A DNA stretch of 64,000 bases from Himantopus leucocephalus. Taxonomy: Eukaryota > Chordata > Aves > Charadriiformes > Recurvirostridae. The translations under genes and the position numbers were made by a program. Shown here piece by piece: positions 1-11,900 of the stretch. The notes beneath the pieces are model-generated. The model did not search any database and was not told the origin of the DNA. It saw only the letters and a program-made list of their open reading frames with translations. The stretch spans positions 10,584,376 to 10,648,375 of the forward strand of contig RSEF01000012.1 in NCBI GenBank assembly GCA_003993805.1, in the 5' to 3' direction. Positions within the stretch are counted from its first letter, which is position 1, and each line of letters begins with the position of its first letter.

Positions 1-779
1 GCACCCCGTGCTTGCAGAGAGGTGGCTGGCGTTTGAGGAGGGAATCGCGCTGCAAGACATTGTGTCCTTCCCAGGGAGGATCCCAGAAGAGCTCCCTGGG
101 CCTCTGCCATCAATCCCTGGCCCTTTGTATCCAGGATGGACCTGCAGATCCCAGACAGCATGCGTGCAGCCAGGTTTGTTCCTACCCATGGAGCGCTGTC
201 TTTGGGACACCTTTTGGCACTGACTCACTGCTAAGGAAGAAGTGACGTGCGAGTCACCTGTCCCATAAAGTGTCCCGCTCACAGTGGTCACGTGGCACCA
301 GGCTCCTGTCCCATGACACATTCTGGGTACAACAACAGTATGACATGGCCACCTTTGCCACAAAACGCCTGGTTGCAGAGCTCACGTTGCTGATCCACCC
401 CATCCTTCAACGCCCCATGCAGAGAGGAGCAGTGGCACGCAACCTGTGGGTCCTGCAGAGCGTTCCAGGCACCACCAGCCATCGGCCTGTCCTGCCTGTC
501 CCCATGGCTTCAAAGCCACTAGTGTCATGAGCTGAAAGGTCTCGAGCACACCAGACCTTCACTGTGAAGGCTTCAGAGCTTGGTAAGTAACAGCTTGTGG
601 AACCTTCTGCTTTGGTAACACACTGCTCTAACAAAACCTTGATTCTTGAAGAAAGGCCATTTCTGCAAAGGCCTGTGCAGTTCTGCGTTGGCTGTGTGCA
701 CCTCTCTCTGTACCTATTTTTATAGCATTCCTACGGTTTAAAAAACCTTTCAGAAATGTCCATGTTTAGAGGGACCCAG

Positions 780-960
780 ATCTGACAAAGTAACTGACTC
801 ACTCTGGCCTCGGGGAAGTTACTTCACTCCCTGGATCATCTTCTCCACTTGAGTACTGAGAACAATCATATGAAATTACCCGGCATACCTCCAACGCAGC
901 TGTAAAAAATTAATTAGCTGGTATTTAGCACCGGCTGTAAAAGTGGGAAGGTGTTGGTGT
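780..960 (+). repeat. Possible ancient MIR/CORE-SINE relic
   Basis: The stretch reads like a degraded MIR: actctggcctcggggaagtt at 801-820 matches the MIR core pattern of a tgacctTGGGCAAGTTACTT block, followed by a ctccctg...tcatcttctcc block equivalent to the MIR ctctgtgcctcag-tttcctcatctgt segment. Order and spacing fit the family, but identity is low and judged by eye. MIR and other CORE-SINE copies are old enough to be shared by amniotes. Confidence 0.4.
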
Positions 961-3900
961 TGTTGGAGAACCTCTGTAGCTGGGGAGGCCAGCTGGGAGT
1001 CCCGCAGGGGGCTCAGGTGATGGTCACTATTTGTGCGACAGCCTCTTGGGATTACGGTCATAGATAGGATGTAGATGTCTCTCTGCCCCTGCCGCCAAAG
1101 TCTGGACCATCAAAACACCCCTTTGCCCTGTGACGCTTGAACTATCCATGGGCTTTGGTTTCCACCAGTCTAGGATCCAGCTAACTATGGTGGTGCCAAA
1201 TGGGTAAGCGCAAAGCTGTGTGATGCCCATCTTACACCATGCAGCAGCATGGGGTTGTTTCTCCCTGCCTGTCTTGCCAGGGCCAGTGTAGGCACTTGTC
1301 TAAGGGGATGTCCCCAGTGCTCAGCATGTTGTCCACAGCCTCTGTAGGAGGCTGACTCAAAGGCAGAGCAAGGGAGAGATTTGGACCTTCATATCTCAGG
1401 GAGTGAGCTGGCATCTGAGGGAAGGGGCCAGCATTGCCACCTCCCAGTATCAAAGGGGTCACACCTCTGCAGTGGTTTTGTGGCTCTTGCTATTGAGCAG
1501 GGGGAAGCTGTCAAACAAGGCCAAAGCCATTTCTTTTATGCACTTGTGTCTCCAGTGCCTGGTGTGAGGGGATGTGGCAGAATCAGGCTTTGCAGCACTG
1601 CAGGTCAGCCCCCACCCACTGTGTGGGGTTCAAGCTTCAATGGCTGCATTTAGATCCTTTATCAGTGCTTTGGTTTTTTCAGTTGTTCAACCTCCAGCAG
1701 TTGCATTTTATCAGTGAGTACAGATGCTGGTAATCCCTTGTGCTATATGCAATGTCCTCTGTGCCTCAGCAGAAGCTCAGATTGGAGATCTGCCATGAGA
1801 TAACGTGACTGCAGTTGCTTCCTATGGTTGGTATCTGGTGATCGAGTCTTGTCCAGAGCTAACTTTCTGCTTTCATGTGTTGCTGCTGTATGACTTAGAA
1901 ATCAGCTGAGGATTGCAAAGGTGAAAGCATTAGTAGATTACTGGAGTGGTATCTGTACTGCAGGCAGGGATTAGAGGGCAGGCAAAAGACTATGGCTGTA
2001 CCCTTGCCAGTGGAAATACATATGTGGTCATGCAATAGCAGAAGATTTCTAATGAACAAAATGCCAGCAGAAGCAGGGTGAATCTGCTTTGGCCAAGATA
2101 AATCAAAGGGTTACAAAGCCTGGAGTACAAAAGCAAGATATTGTGTGTTTACTGCATTTTAGTTCCCCTTTTTTATTTTAGTAAGTTAGATCATTATAAT
2201 GATAATTTGAGGAAGCTGGTCTGGAAAGCCAAAGGTGACAAGAGGAGAGTGTTTCATAGCTACTTGAGAGAGGACAGCTTTACACAGAGGTCTCTGGACA
2301 GTCAATTATCACTAAGCAGTACAGCCAATGTGGGCTGGTGCTACACCTTTCTGGCCACAGGGGGAAAGAAGGTCCCAGGGCTGAGCCCAGCAATGAGGAG
2401 GAGGGACTGCAGGATTCTGAAGAGCTGAAATATGCTGGACAAGTATCAGAGGAATAAGCAGGTTCTCCCCAAGCTTTTAATGCCACAGATGGACAGAGGT
2501 GGAGTAGCTGTGCATCCATAGGAAGAGGGTGAATGCGTTAGGCACTGTGGGGAACGTCAGACATTCACAGCTAATGTTGAGGATTTGTTGGTACTACAGC
2601 TAAGCACACATGCTCCCTGGACCTCTCTGCAGGCCCTTCCGAAATCAGCAACCAGCAGGCGTTTTGTATCCTTGCTATTTCTGTTCACTGTTCCATTTTA
2701 TGGAAAAGAGAAAAGGAGGGTCTCTTAAAAAGAGAAAGGGAGGGTGCCTTTTTGTGCAAGGACAAAAGCAAAAAGATGGTGTAAGACATACCATGTTTTA
2801 TTGCCTCTAATTGGATCAGGAAGATTAGTAAATAGAGATTAGATGTCACAAAGGGAAGAAAATCAAAGCTGGAGACATTCTTACTTCCTGGTTTAGAGGG
2901 ATGAGTGCCTGAAATAGGTTGAGGTGTCTGCACTGGTAAATGTTTTAAGACCTGTCACTGTAGCCTTAGGGATGCTCACCTGTGTGGAGGTCCCTCAAAG
3001 GCAGAGAATGGATTTCTTCAGAGCAATGTTAGTGATTGGGAACGCTGGCGTTGGGTTTCAAATTGTTCAATCTTTATGGGTTTTCATTGGGTTTTGATAT
3101 TATCAAAGAAGTGGTTAGACGAGGAATACGGTTTTCTTCCCAGGCTACTGAAACTAAGTGTGCTGGTCTGCTCACTGCACCATGCTCTGGTTTCTCCACG
3201 TGTTTATTCTGGTGGGGAGGTGTGCATGCGTATGTCTGTATGGCCAGGCAAAATGCAAGAGCCACTGCTCAGTACTTCCATTTGCCACTTTCTTACCACT
3301 GTCTCTCTACTTTCATTCTGCCACTGTGAATGTAGCTCTCATCGGTGCCAAAAGACAGGCATCCACCCTGGATGGCAAGCACCTCTCTGCTGACATTGGT
3401 CCTCCCAAGTGTGAGGATTCATACATTCTTTAAGGCAGGCAGGATCTTGCCTCGTCAGTCTGAGAAAATGCTGCGTTCCCACAGAGGATCAGAAACTCAT
3501 CACAAACAGCTATTGCATGACACAGCTGTTGGTCATGCCAAGAGAGCTAGCAAGTGACACGGGAACTTGGTGCGAGGTTATCCTCTGCGTAACAAAGGTA
3601 TGTGGTAGATGGTGCCAGGATCGCTCTGCGGCAGAGGAGGAAGGAGGAAATTTCACCCACAGTTTTTGATTGCTTTTCATATTGTGTACAAAGAAAGAAA
3701 AAAGGTAACTTTTAGGAAAAGAGAGCTGAGGAACACTCTGTAGCTCACCATTAATGTCTGCTCATAGCAGCCCAGCACGTGGATCTCTTGTTAAAGGAAA
3801 TGGACTGGGGCAAGGGAGTGATCTGCCCTACCAGCTGCTGGTGTGCCCCGGGCCCACAGTCCTGGGGCTGAGCTGAGAGCATGCTTTCCTCCCCATCCAA

Positions 3901-4649
3901 AGAAGCCATATGTGTTTGGGAGGGTTCTCTCTGTCATTTCACTAATCAAAGCTTTTCCTCTTTTGTCCAGTCCAGGTTTTAACTGGTACCAGGTTCTTCT
4001 GCAGCTCTTTGCATCTAATGGGGCACCTTAAAAGCACTAATAAACTAGCTGTCACAGGCTCCCCTCTCTTGTGAGATGGATTGGTAACAGTCCTGCAGAC
4101 AGAGAAATGAAAATAAAAAACTGGTAATGAACTTTCCGGCATCATATTCCACCTCTGCTCCCATTCACCTTCTCTTAGTCTGCATTTCAACAACTGAAAC
4201 CAGCCCAAGGACCGGTGGCTGTGTCCTGCCTCACCCACTCCTGCCCTTGCATGAGGTACGCCCTGCATCGAGCCAGTTCAGTGCACTAAGCTGGCAGAAA
4301 ATTTATCCATGCTGTTTTTGTTGTTAGTTATCAGCAGATTTAGTGCTGAAGTGACTCAGGGCAGGGTCAGTCAAGAGCTGGCACTGGTCTATGGGGAGGG
4401 ACAGCATGACGGCGAGTACCTCAAATTGGCTTGGGCTGGGCTGCGCCTTTGGAGCGGAGGTGGTTCCCACTGCAGGCAGCACACGGGCTTGTCTGGGCAA
4501 CAGAGATGCTGAATCGGGCTCAAGCACCTCCGCCACTGTTGTCTGACTTTAGAAAGTAGGACACCCCATGTGCTCCACGATAGGTATTCTCGGAAGGGGT
4601 TCAGTCCAGGCCCAACAGATAACGATGACTTTAACAGCACACTTGCCAT

Positions 4650-4870
4650 GCTGTGCTACCATTGCTCTACTGATCTCAAACTGCTTTGTGGGCATTAATG
4701 AACCAAACCTTGCAGCATCTTTCAGAGGTGAGTGTTCCAGTTTCCAAGGGACACACAGGGAAACTGCGTTACCCTACAGAGGAGGCAAGCAATTTGCCTA
4801 ATGGCATGTAACAGATTTGTCTCAAGACAGAAGGCAGAGCAAAGGTCTTCCTAGTGCCGGTTCTGCCATC
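4650..4870 (+). repeat. Possible L2/MIR-type 3' end relic
   Basis: The order of motifs resembles the 3' end common to L2 and MIR elements: a ctttgtgggcattaatgaac block (4683-4702), then gggaaactgcg (4758-4768), then aggaggcaagcaatttgcct (4780-4799) in the place of the family's gaggttaagtgacttgccca, then a trailing accession of cagagc and cttcctagtgccggttc. The copy is strongly diverged and has no coding capacity. Confidence 0.35.
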
Positions 4871-5066
4871 TCTCTGCAAATCAGTCCCTGTCTCTTAAGA
4901 GCTGGAAGCAGTCTGCTGTGTGCTGCTCAGAAGTGATTTTCTTTTTAATGCAGCTATAAGTAGCTTCGTTACTTTTATCTCTTTAATTAGCTCTAAAAAT
5001 ACTTTTTTTTCCTTGGTTGCTTCAGTTTTTGCCTTCCCAAGTTCACAGTTAACGAAACCCCCAATA

Positions 5067-5076
5067 GTCACGTGAC
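5067..5076 (+). promoter_or_regulatory. Perfect CLEAR-type E-box, distal
   Basis: The 10-bp palindrome GTCACGTGAC is the optimal binding sequence of the MiT/TFE factors (TFEB, TFE3, MITF) and of USF. It lies about 0.9 kb before the end of RAB7A exon 1, outside the CpG island. A second identical copy is at 5762-5771. Confidence 0.5.
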
Positions 5077-5761
5077 TTGGATGAACAGAATATTCAAGTA
5101 ATTGCTGAATAAGAAAATGGACTTGCTGCCAACGTGCACAGTAGAAAATACGGATTTCTCTTGCCCCACCAGGATGGTTATTCTCCCATTTATTAAGGTG
5201 CTGGAGAGTTTACATAGTCTTACTTCACTTCCCTACATTATTGATCCTGGAACTGGTATTGCCTGATTAATCAACCTGAATGTACCTCGAATTGTCTTAT
5301 TTTACTTTCTTTCATTTTTTCCTGAGAAATGCTGTTGCTACTACCTCACTCCAGATCATAGCTGCAGATAAGAAGACCCCACAGCACAGACCTGTGCCCT
5401 TGTGTCCCCCTCCTTTATTTTTGACACCATGAAGCGAGAAGAAGTCTCCAGCTATTTCTGTCTTTCCTCAGACCCCTGAGGAAAGGCCTGCGGCTGTGGG
5501 GCAGTGCTGCCGTGCAGACAGCAGCTCCAGTGCGATGGCAGGCCGCAGAGGAGATGGGTCCCTCCCGCCTGCTACACACAGGTGTAGCATCTTGTGTGGT
5601 ACCACAAGCAACACCTGCACACCCAACGGGCGGGCTCGCTCGGGCCCTTCTCCCCAGACAAGCTCCCTGTTCCAGCAGGAGGCCGCAGGGCCCCACAGCC
5701 GGTGCGGGCCGCGGACCCCGTCGCGGCCTCGGCGACCCAAGATGGCGGCCCGGAGACGGCG

Positions 5762-5771
5762 GTCACGTGAC
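5762..5771 (+). promoter_or_regulatory. Perfect CLEAR-type E-box, proximal
   Basis: GTCACGTGAC lies between the YY1-type and CRE sites, roughly 100-150 bp before the likely RAB7A start. The CLEAR consensus drives lysosomal genes through TFEB. RAB7A acts on late endosomes and lysosomes, so the site fits its function. USF or other bHLH-ZIP factors could also use it. Confidence 0.6.
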
Positions 5772-5889
5772 GGGCGCGCCACCGCTCCCCCTTCTCCCCC
5801 TCTCCGTTGGCTGCTGGGTGGCGTGCTGACGTCAGGGACAGCGGGCGCGCCCCCGTGACCGGAAGTTGTCGGGGGGGAGGCGGAAGTGA

Positions 5890-5980
5890 AAGCGGGGAGG
5901 CGGTTGGGCCCATTAAAGCCGACCGAGGCGAGCGGGGGGTGGCAGCGAGTCTCGGGCGGGCGCCGCGGCACAAGCACCAG
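5890..5980 (+). other. RAB7A: RAB7A non-coding exon 1 (5' end approximate)
   Basis: RAB7A genes start with an untranslated exon in a CpG island. Here a strong splice donor, CAG|GTGAGG, ends the exon at 5980. There is no in-frame ATG feeding the RAB7A protein before it. The 5' boundary is a guess from the promoter motifs. Exon 2 begins at 21517, eight bases before the start codon. Confidence 0.6.
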
Positions 5981-8900
5981 GTGAGGCCTTGCGGGGCGCC
6001 GCGGGAGTCTTCTCACGCCGGGGCCTGCGGTGGAGGGGGGGTGGTGGCGGGTCCACCCGGGCCCCTAGAGCTGCCGGGCGAGGAGGGGGGGGCCGCCGGG
6101 GCACCCTCCGCAGGGGCGGGGGAGGCGCTGCTTTCGAGCTCCCCGGGCGGGCTCCGCCACCGGGGCATCACCCGCCGGGGAGGGGCGGTGTTTGCCTACC
6201 CCCCTGTAGCGGGGTCAGGCGGCCGGTGCTGCCGGGTGCCGAGCTCTCCGGAGCCGTGCCCGGCCCGGCCCGTCGCTGCCCCCGGAACAATGGAGCTGGG
6301 CCTCGGGGGGTCTCCCCGGGAAAGGGCTCCTCCTCCGCGCAGCGCTGCGGGAGGGGGGATCCGTAGGCCTCTCCTGAGATGCGCGTTTCTTGACGCCTTT
6401 GTGGGAGCCTCCTCTCCGGAGAGGTTTAAAGAGCCCCGAAGTGGTGCCTCCCGGGGAGGAGAGTGTATTGTCTGTGACATGTGGTTCTGCTGTAGCTTCT
6501 TCTCGAAGCCTGAAGAGGCCTGGGGGCAGCTGGTGGCCGAAGGTGGCCTGAGCGCTGGGCTTTGGGGAAGTGCTGGGTTGGGGTGGTGAAGTGCTGCTCT
6601 GGGTGGTCGGTGGATATCAGTTTTAAGATGGGCAGGCTGTCCTGGGAGCAATTAACGTGACAAAACAGGCGGCTGAAGAGGTTGGCAGTTATTGCGAAAG
6701 TAGCTCTCTGTGTGTGTAAAGCCTGAGTCAGTTCTAAGAAGTATTAGAATGGATGTTAGAAGTACTTTTGGCTGTGAGTGTACAATAAGGTAAATTAAAT
6801 GATAGATATGTCATTAGTGTCCAGGTATATATAGACTAATAAATATGGAAATACCTAATTGTTGTCCTTAAGACAACTGCACTGTCTTCCCTGTAAGTAG
6901 GGGGATTATTTTTCTACTAAAACAGCTTAAAAAGGCTGTCTTAATCTGAAGTAAGATAGGTAACCTCAGCATCAAAATGAGTACGTCTTACCCAGTAACT
7001 CCAAACCCTTTGAGTCAAAGCTGGAATTCTCAGTATTATCTCCCTAAAATCTAAAAATACTTACTGATAAGCAGAGCTATTGTGATATGTGTGTATGAGG
7101 TTTTTTTATACATAAACTGAGAACACATGACAGAACAAAGTCCTCCCAACTGTAAGCAAGCTGTTCTTTGTTTAACAGTTGCCAACATGGAAGCTTTAAA
7201 GCTTCCAGTTCTTGCAACTGGCCAGCCAGCTATGGCCTGTGCCTAGCACTCTGTGTTTCAGTGTGGGAATTGAGGCTGGGGGAAATGGAGAGTTCTCTTT
7301 TTAGGGGAATAGTACATAACCAGCTGTGCCACAGTGTTTGGCTGGCTGTGACTTAAAGGCTTACTTGTGGCTATACCATATTCATGGGCTGCAGTGGTGC
7401 TAGTAGTGTATGATAGAAGCTGCAGCCTTGCTGTGCCTCCAGTAGAGCTGGGCTACTGGAGTCAATGTACCCTGTTCTCTCAGTAGCTGTATTTGAGGTT
7501 AAAGTGGGTGGAGTCATTTGAATATTCCTTGTTAAATAATCAGGGCTTCGTTGCTGTACTTATTCAGGAAGAACAAGTATACTTGTCTCTCTTCTTTTTT
7601 TTTTTTTTCCTCCCCTCCCCCTTGTGACTTCCAACAGCTGACTGAACACATGACTTGCCCTCCATGAACTAATGAGTAGACCCACCATGCCTGGCGTGAG
7701 CCCTCAGAATCCACAGCAGCTCTAATACTGTTACTTTCAAGTGCTGCCCCTTTGTGGGTTGGGTTTTTTGTGTGCTGTTATGTTAATGCTCTGCTTCTGG
7801 TGTAGAAAAGCTGTAAGATGGGGTTGATCTGACCCCTCAATAAGGGAAACTTTTAAAATTCAATAGCAGTTCCTTCCTCTCCTAACCTGCAGTGAGGAGT
7901 GTAGCTGATGAGATGCAAGGCAGTAGCTATGTTAAACTTTCCTCTTCCCTTTAGTGTCATACAGCGGTCTGTGTTCTCAAATGCCCTACTGATAGTTCAA
8001 CATAGCACCCTAAGGGTTTTCCCTAAAAGGCAAAGGTGCCAAGTTAAGAATTTAAGTAACTGTGTTGCAAAGACTACACTACAGGCATCCTTGTCCTGCT
8101 ACCAAAGCCAGTGAAGCAAACTCTATGCCAAGTAGCACAGACATGTTACAACATTGATGAATCCTTAACTGGAAGTGGAAAATGTAGAAGCTCTGCTATA
8201 GGCTGTCCTCTGAAATCACCTAGGGAGGATACCTCTTTGCTTGGTTTACTACCCAAAATGAATGCCTGTAGGAAAGAGGGCTACTAGATTCAATTTCTGC
8301 AGCACCTTCTTAAAACTCCTGTTTTAAGACTCTCGTGTTGGAAGGTCATGTGAATTACCTGTTGGAGCAAATCTCTGGCAAAGCTTGTCCTTGAGGAAAC
8401 ATGACAATTACAATCAAACCATCTGTGCAAAACTATAAATAGCTTTGTCTCTAACATGTATGGGATTTTGGTCTGACTTCTCTGTGAAAATGAGACTAGT
8501 TTATGCAGAACTTAACATTTGGCTGTAAACAAAATCACTTGTGCTTGATTAGGGTGCATTTTTAAATGCTGCATCGTGAGATGGGTGTCTGGCAAGCCGT
8601 GCTTTGGGAATAAGGGCTATGGAATAGGGCACTTGGATGTTTGCATTCTCTAAAACTGATGGATGTGTGGGCTCACAAATACTTACTGGTAGCTGTCCCT
8701 GCTGTTGTAATATAGCAACTTCTTCAGTAACTGATATAAACTGAGCATTTGATAAACAAGTACAGAACCCTCACCTTGCATGCTGCCAGTGTTCCCCAAT
8801 GTCTTCTGGCCTTCTCTTCAGATGTGACCTGAACTGCTCTTAAGTCCTAGTTACTAGGGCCTGATGGGCCTATGATTCCCTTGCAGAACTGTAGAGTAAT

Positions 8901-11900
8901 TTAAAGCTTGTTGCCTTGATGGAAGGGAGTCCAGATAAGACCTTACCTGAATGCTGAACTTGGCTGGGCATTAGCATGCTGCTTGTTTGACAGCAATCCT
9001 GCATCCTTCAGATGCTGAAGTACTTCATCCTTGCACAGCATTGTTTTGATAATTGCAGTTTAATTGCCTGATGAGTTGGAGTTCAGTTAGCTTCCCCCTG
9101 CAGCTTCCTAAAATGATCTCTTGTAGATGCTGCATAACAGTCTGCCTTCAGACGTAGTTAAGTTTTGACAGTAGACTGAGGATAAAAGGGTCACTTTCTG
9201 CAGTGGCAATCCAAACATGGGCTGTGCATCTCAAAACTGCATTAGGTATAGATAATTAATTGAATGACAATAGTTTAATATATTCTTCTCAGTTCTGTGG
9301 TTAGCTGCTCTGTTGAAGATCGTATTTCCCTGTAAATGCACCTTGAATAAAACTTCCAAATGAGTGCCCAAGGTCAGTGACTCCACATGTGCTGTTCAGA
9401 AATCGCTGACAGTGAAGGGAGACCCCTCTATCACATGCTTGCTCTCTGGCTTCCAGCATGCTTGTTGCTTTTGCACTCTGTTCGTGGGGATGCGGTGCTC
9501 GAACCCGGTGTGCTGCTGCATTTTCTGCTTGGTGGAGATCTGCCGTGGTGATGTCATTGTTGCTGTTAGCGCTGTTCCTGCGAGACTGCTCCTCCTCTCC
9601 GGTGCCAGCAATGAGCGCTCCATCCGTGGGGGAAGCTGTGTCAACACTGCTGTTGCTAACTCATGGTCAGTAATGGGGAGGGACGCAAGCTTGTCAAGGC
9701 CACTGGAGTGTGTTGATTTGCAGCTGATCTCAAATAGCCTTGACTTTTCTTGCTAGGGAACCTATTCCTGAGGCCATGGCTGTTTTCACAGGGCAGTGAA
9801 ACTTCAGGAGGGGTGCACTGCCTTTGAGATGGGATTGAAGTGTGAACTTGTGGCACAGATTCCTATTTGTATAACTTAAAGGCACTTGACGTAGTGAGTG
9901 ATTTGCTCTTGCCTCTCCATAACTACTTAAAATGCTAGCTTAAGGTGACTAATTGCATCTAACTGTACTTGCATGAGTTTCAAGCAGAAATTCCTAAATG
10001 AAACCGAGTAGATCTTTATATTGTCAATTAAGAAAACATGGTTTTTCTGGAGTCTGTCCTATGTCACTGCATGTTGTAACTTTAGTCACTTGGCAGACAA
10101 GCTGGACTAGTGAAGTGGTGGACAAAAGTGAAGGCAGTCAGCTGGAGCTGCCTTCAGAAGCTACCTGTCTGGAGTACCTGGACCTTGGTTGCTGCGGCTA
10201 CCAGTTTATCTAATGAGTCTGTGCTGAACCCTTGATCTCTCTCCAGCTGGGAAGCAGCATCCTCTTGAAAGTAACCTGCTTGGTGCTTGTCTCTCAAGTG
10301 GGCTGAGTCACTTGGCTCTGTAGCTCTCTTCCTCTGAGCTCCCAGACATGGATAATGGTGTTTGAAGTCCAAACTGGCACAGTGGTAACGGTGTCCCAAG
10401 CCTGAGCAGTGAGATGGTTGTAACTGAGGCATGCCTAGGCCTGATCTCCCCACCCCCCAACAAGAAGATGCAGTTTACCAGCACTGCTCTCTTACTCTTA
10501 CCGTGCAAGTTGTTTCAGCGAGGTATTTTGGTTCTTTGTGGAGCTTCATTAGGAGAATAGCTGAGCTGGTCAAGTATTGATGCAGGATCTGTGCAAGAAG
10601 TGTGAGAGTATGAAGTATGAGTCTGAAACTGAGTCTCCATAGTAGGAATTCCTTGTTAGGCTCTGACTCAGCTGTCATGGCAAGCTACCTGTTATACTCC
10701 TATCCTGGGACTGGTACTGAAATACTTGTCCTTCCTGCTCTGCAAACTGCATTGTGTGTAGGATCAGGAGTTCTGCTTGTAGATCAAGGCTTAGTTCTTG
10801 GACTGCAACCTGTCCCTAGAGGAAGCCTCCTCTCTAGAAGACTCATTACTGAGAACAGGACCTCCTGGAATAGATGTACAGGAGTAAAGTTTTTGCTGTT
10901 AGTGTTGGTCTTGTACTTGTCCGTGTCTTCTTGTCTGGCGGTGGGATCTCCCATCAGTATTTGTCCTATCTCTTCTATCAAGCTCCTGGTGCTGAAGAAA
11001 CAGTATTCATTCTCGGATCTGCGTCTCAGGTGTAAGCTACAGGGTCTGGCAGGCCTCCTGAGGGACACCGTTTGACTTGAAGGCCTGAACCTTGGTCGAA
11101 GTCTCCCTTCAGTCACTTGTTTCCTGCCCTGCCTCTAGGAACTGGTGGAAGCTGGAAGGCAGGAGTAGATAAACAAGGCTTGTTTACTGCTGACAAGGTC
11201 TAAGATCTGTGCTTTGCTTACCACTGCAAAGGTTATCCAACACCTCGTATTTGTGTTTCCGAAACTGAAAGCATGACAGGAATGTATGAAATCTTAGGAA
11301 GTTGTGGACAAAACTAGAAATTAATCTGAGTACTTGGAAAAACACTGTCAGATATGGTAGAGATCTAAAAACTTTACTGTTTCTTAGTGGTCTGGCTAAC
11401 TTGCAATATTTTGAATTGGTCAGCCTTATCTTCTGGACATGAAGGTTAAAACCCAGCTGCCCCTGGCACTGCACTTGATTTATAGAAAGTAATAGAGGAA
11501 TCCTGTTCAGTGGGATGGCCTGACATGAGAACTATGCTGGGCTATTGATATTCATATAGGGGTTACTGAAACTGTTGGTTGGCACTACTGGTTGGGTGGC
11601 TGTGTGCCAAAAGGCTGACATGACTGTATAAACCAGCCTGTATGGGCACTATAGCTGTGCTCCAGTTAGTAGTACAAGATTTATCTTACTTGATTTGGCA
11701 GCTCTCCACCAAGGAGACTGTTCTGGTAGAGGCATGGCAACATGGAAGCTATACTGGTATAGCTGAAATGCTTTGCGTAGGCAAGGCCCTTAGTCAAGAC
11801 ACATGGCTTGTTGCCTAGTGTCTCCCAGCAGCCAGCAATGTGCTCAACTCTCCTCCCACATCCTGAGATTGTCTCCCCCAGGGCAGAATAGGGGAAGTTG

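Larger units (their letters stand above)
1..5650. other. Intergenic DNA upstream of RAB7A
   Basis: No open reading frame here exceeds about 110 codons, and none resembles a protein I recognise on either strand. Composition is ordinary mixed-GC vertebrate DNA with scattered stops in all frames. The only structure I can name is two decayed repeat relics (780-960 and 4650-4870) and one perfect palindromic E-box (5067-5076). In human the gene on this side of RAB7A is RPN1, divergent; no RPN1 exon is visible. Confidence 0.6.
5690..6360 (+). promoter_or_regulatory. RAB7A: RAB7A CpG-island promoter
   Basis: A GC- and CpG-dense block covers the transcription start and first exon. Recognisable sites in order are: a YY1-type AAGATGGCGGC (5739-5749), a CLEAR/E-box GTCACGTGAC (5762-5771), a full CRE TGACGTCA (5827-5834), an ETS site CCGGAAGT (5859-5866) and a second ETS core GCGGAAGTGA (5880-5889). 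There is no TATA box. This is the normal architecture of a housekeeping promoter; initiation is expected near 5870-5930, but the exact start cannot be read from sequence. Confidence 0.75.

Noticed and set aside
5807..6589. 260-codon open frame across RAB7A exon 1
   Set aside because: It runs straight through the CAG|GTGAGG donor of RAB7A exon 1 and is G/A/R/P-rich. Long open frames are expected in CpG islands.
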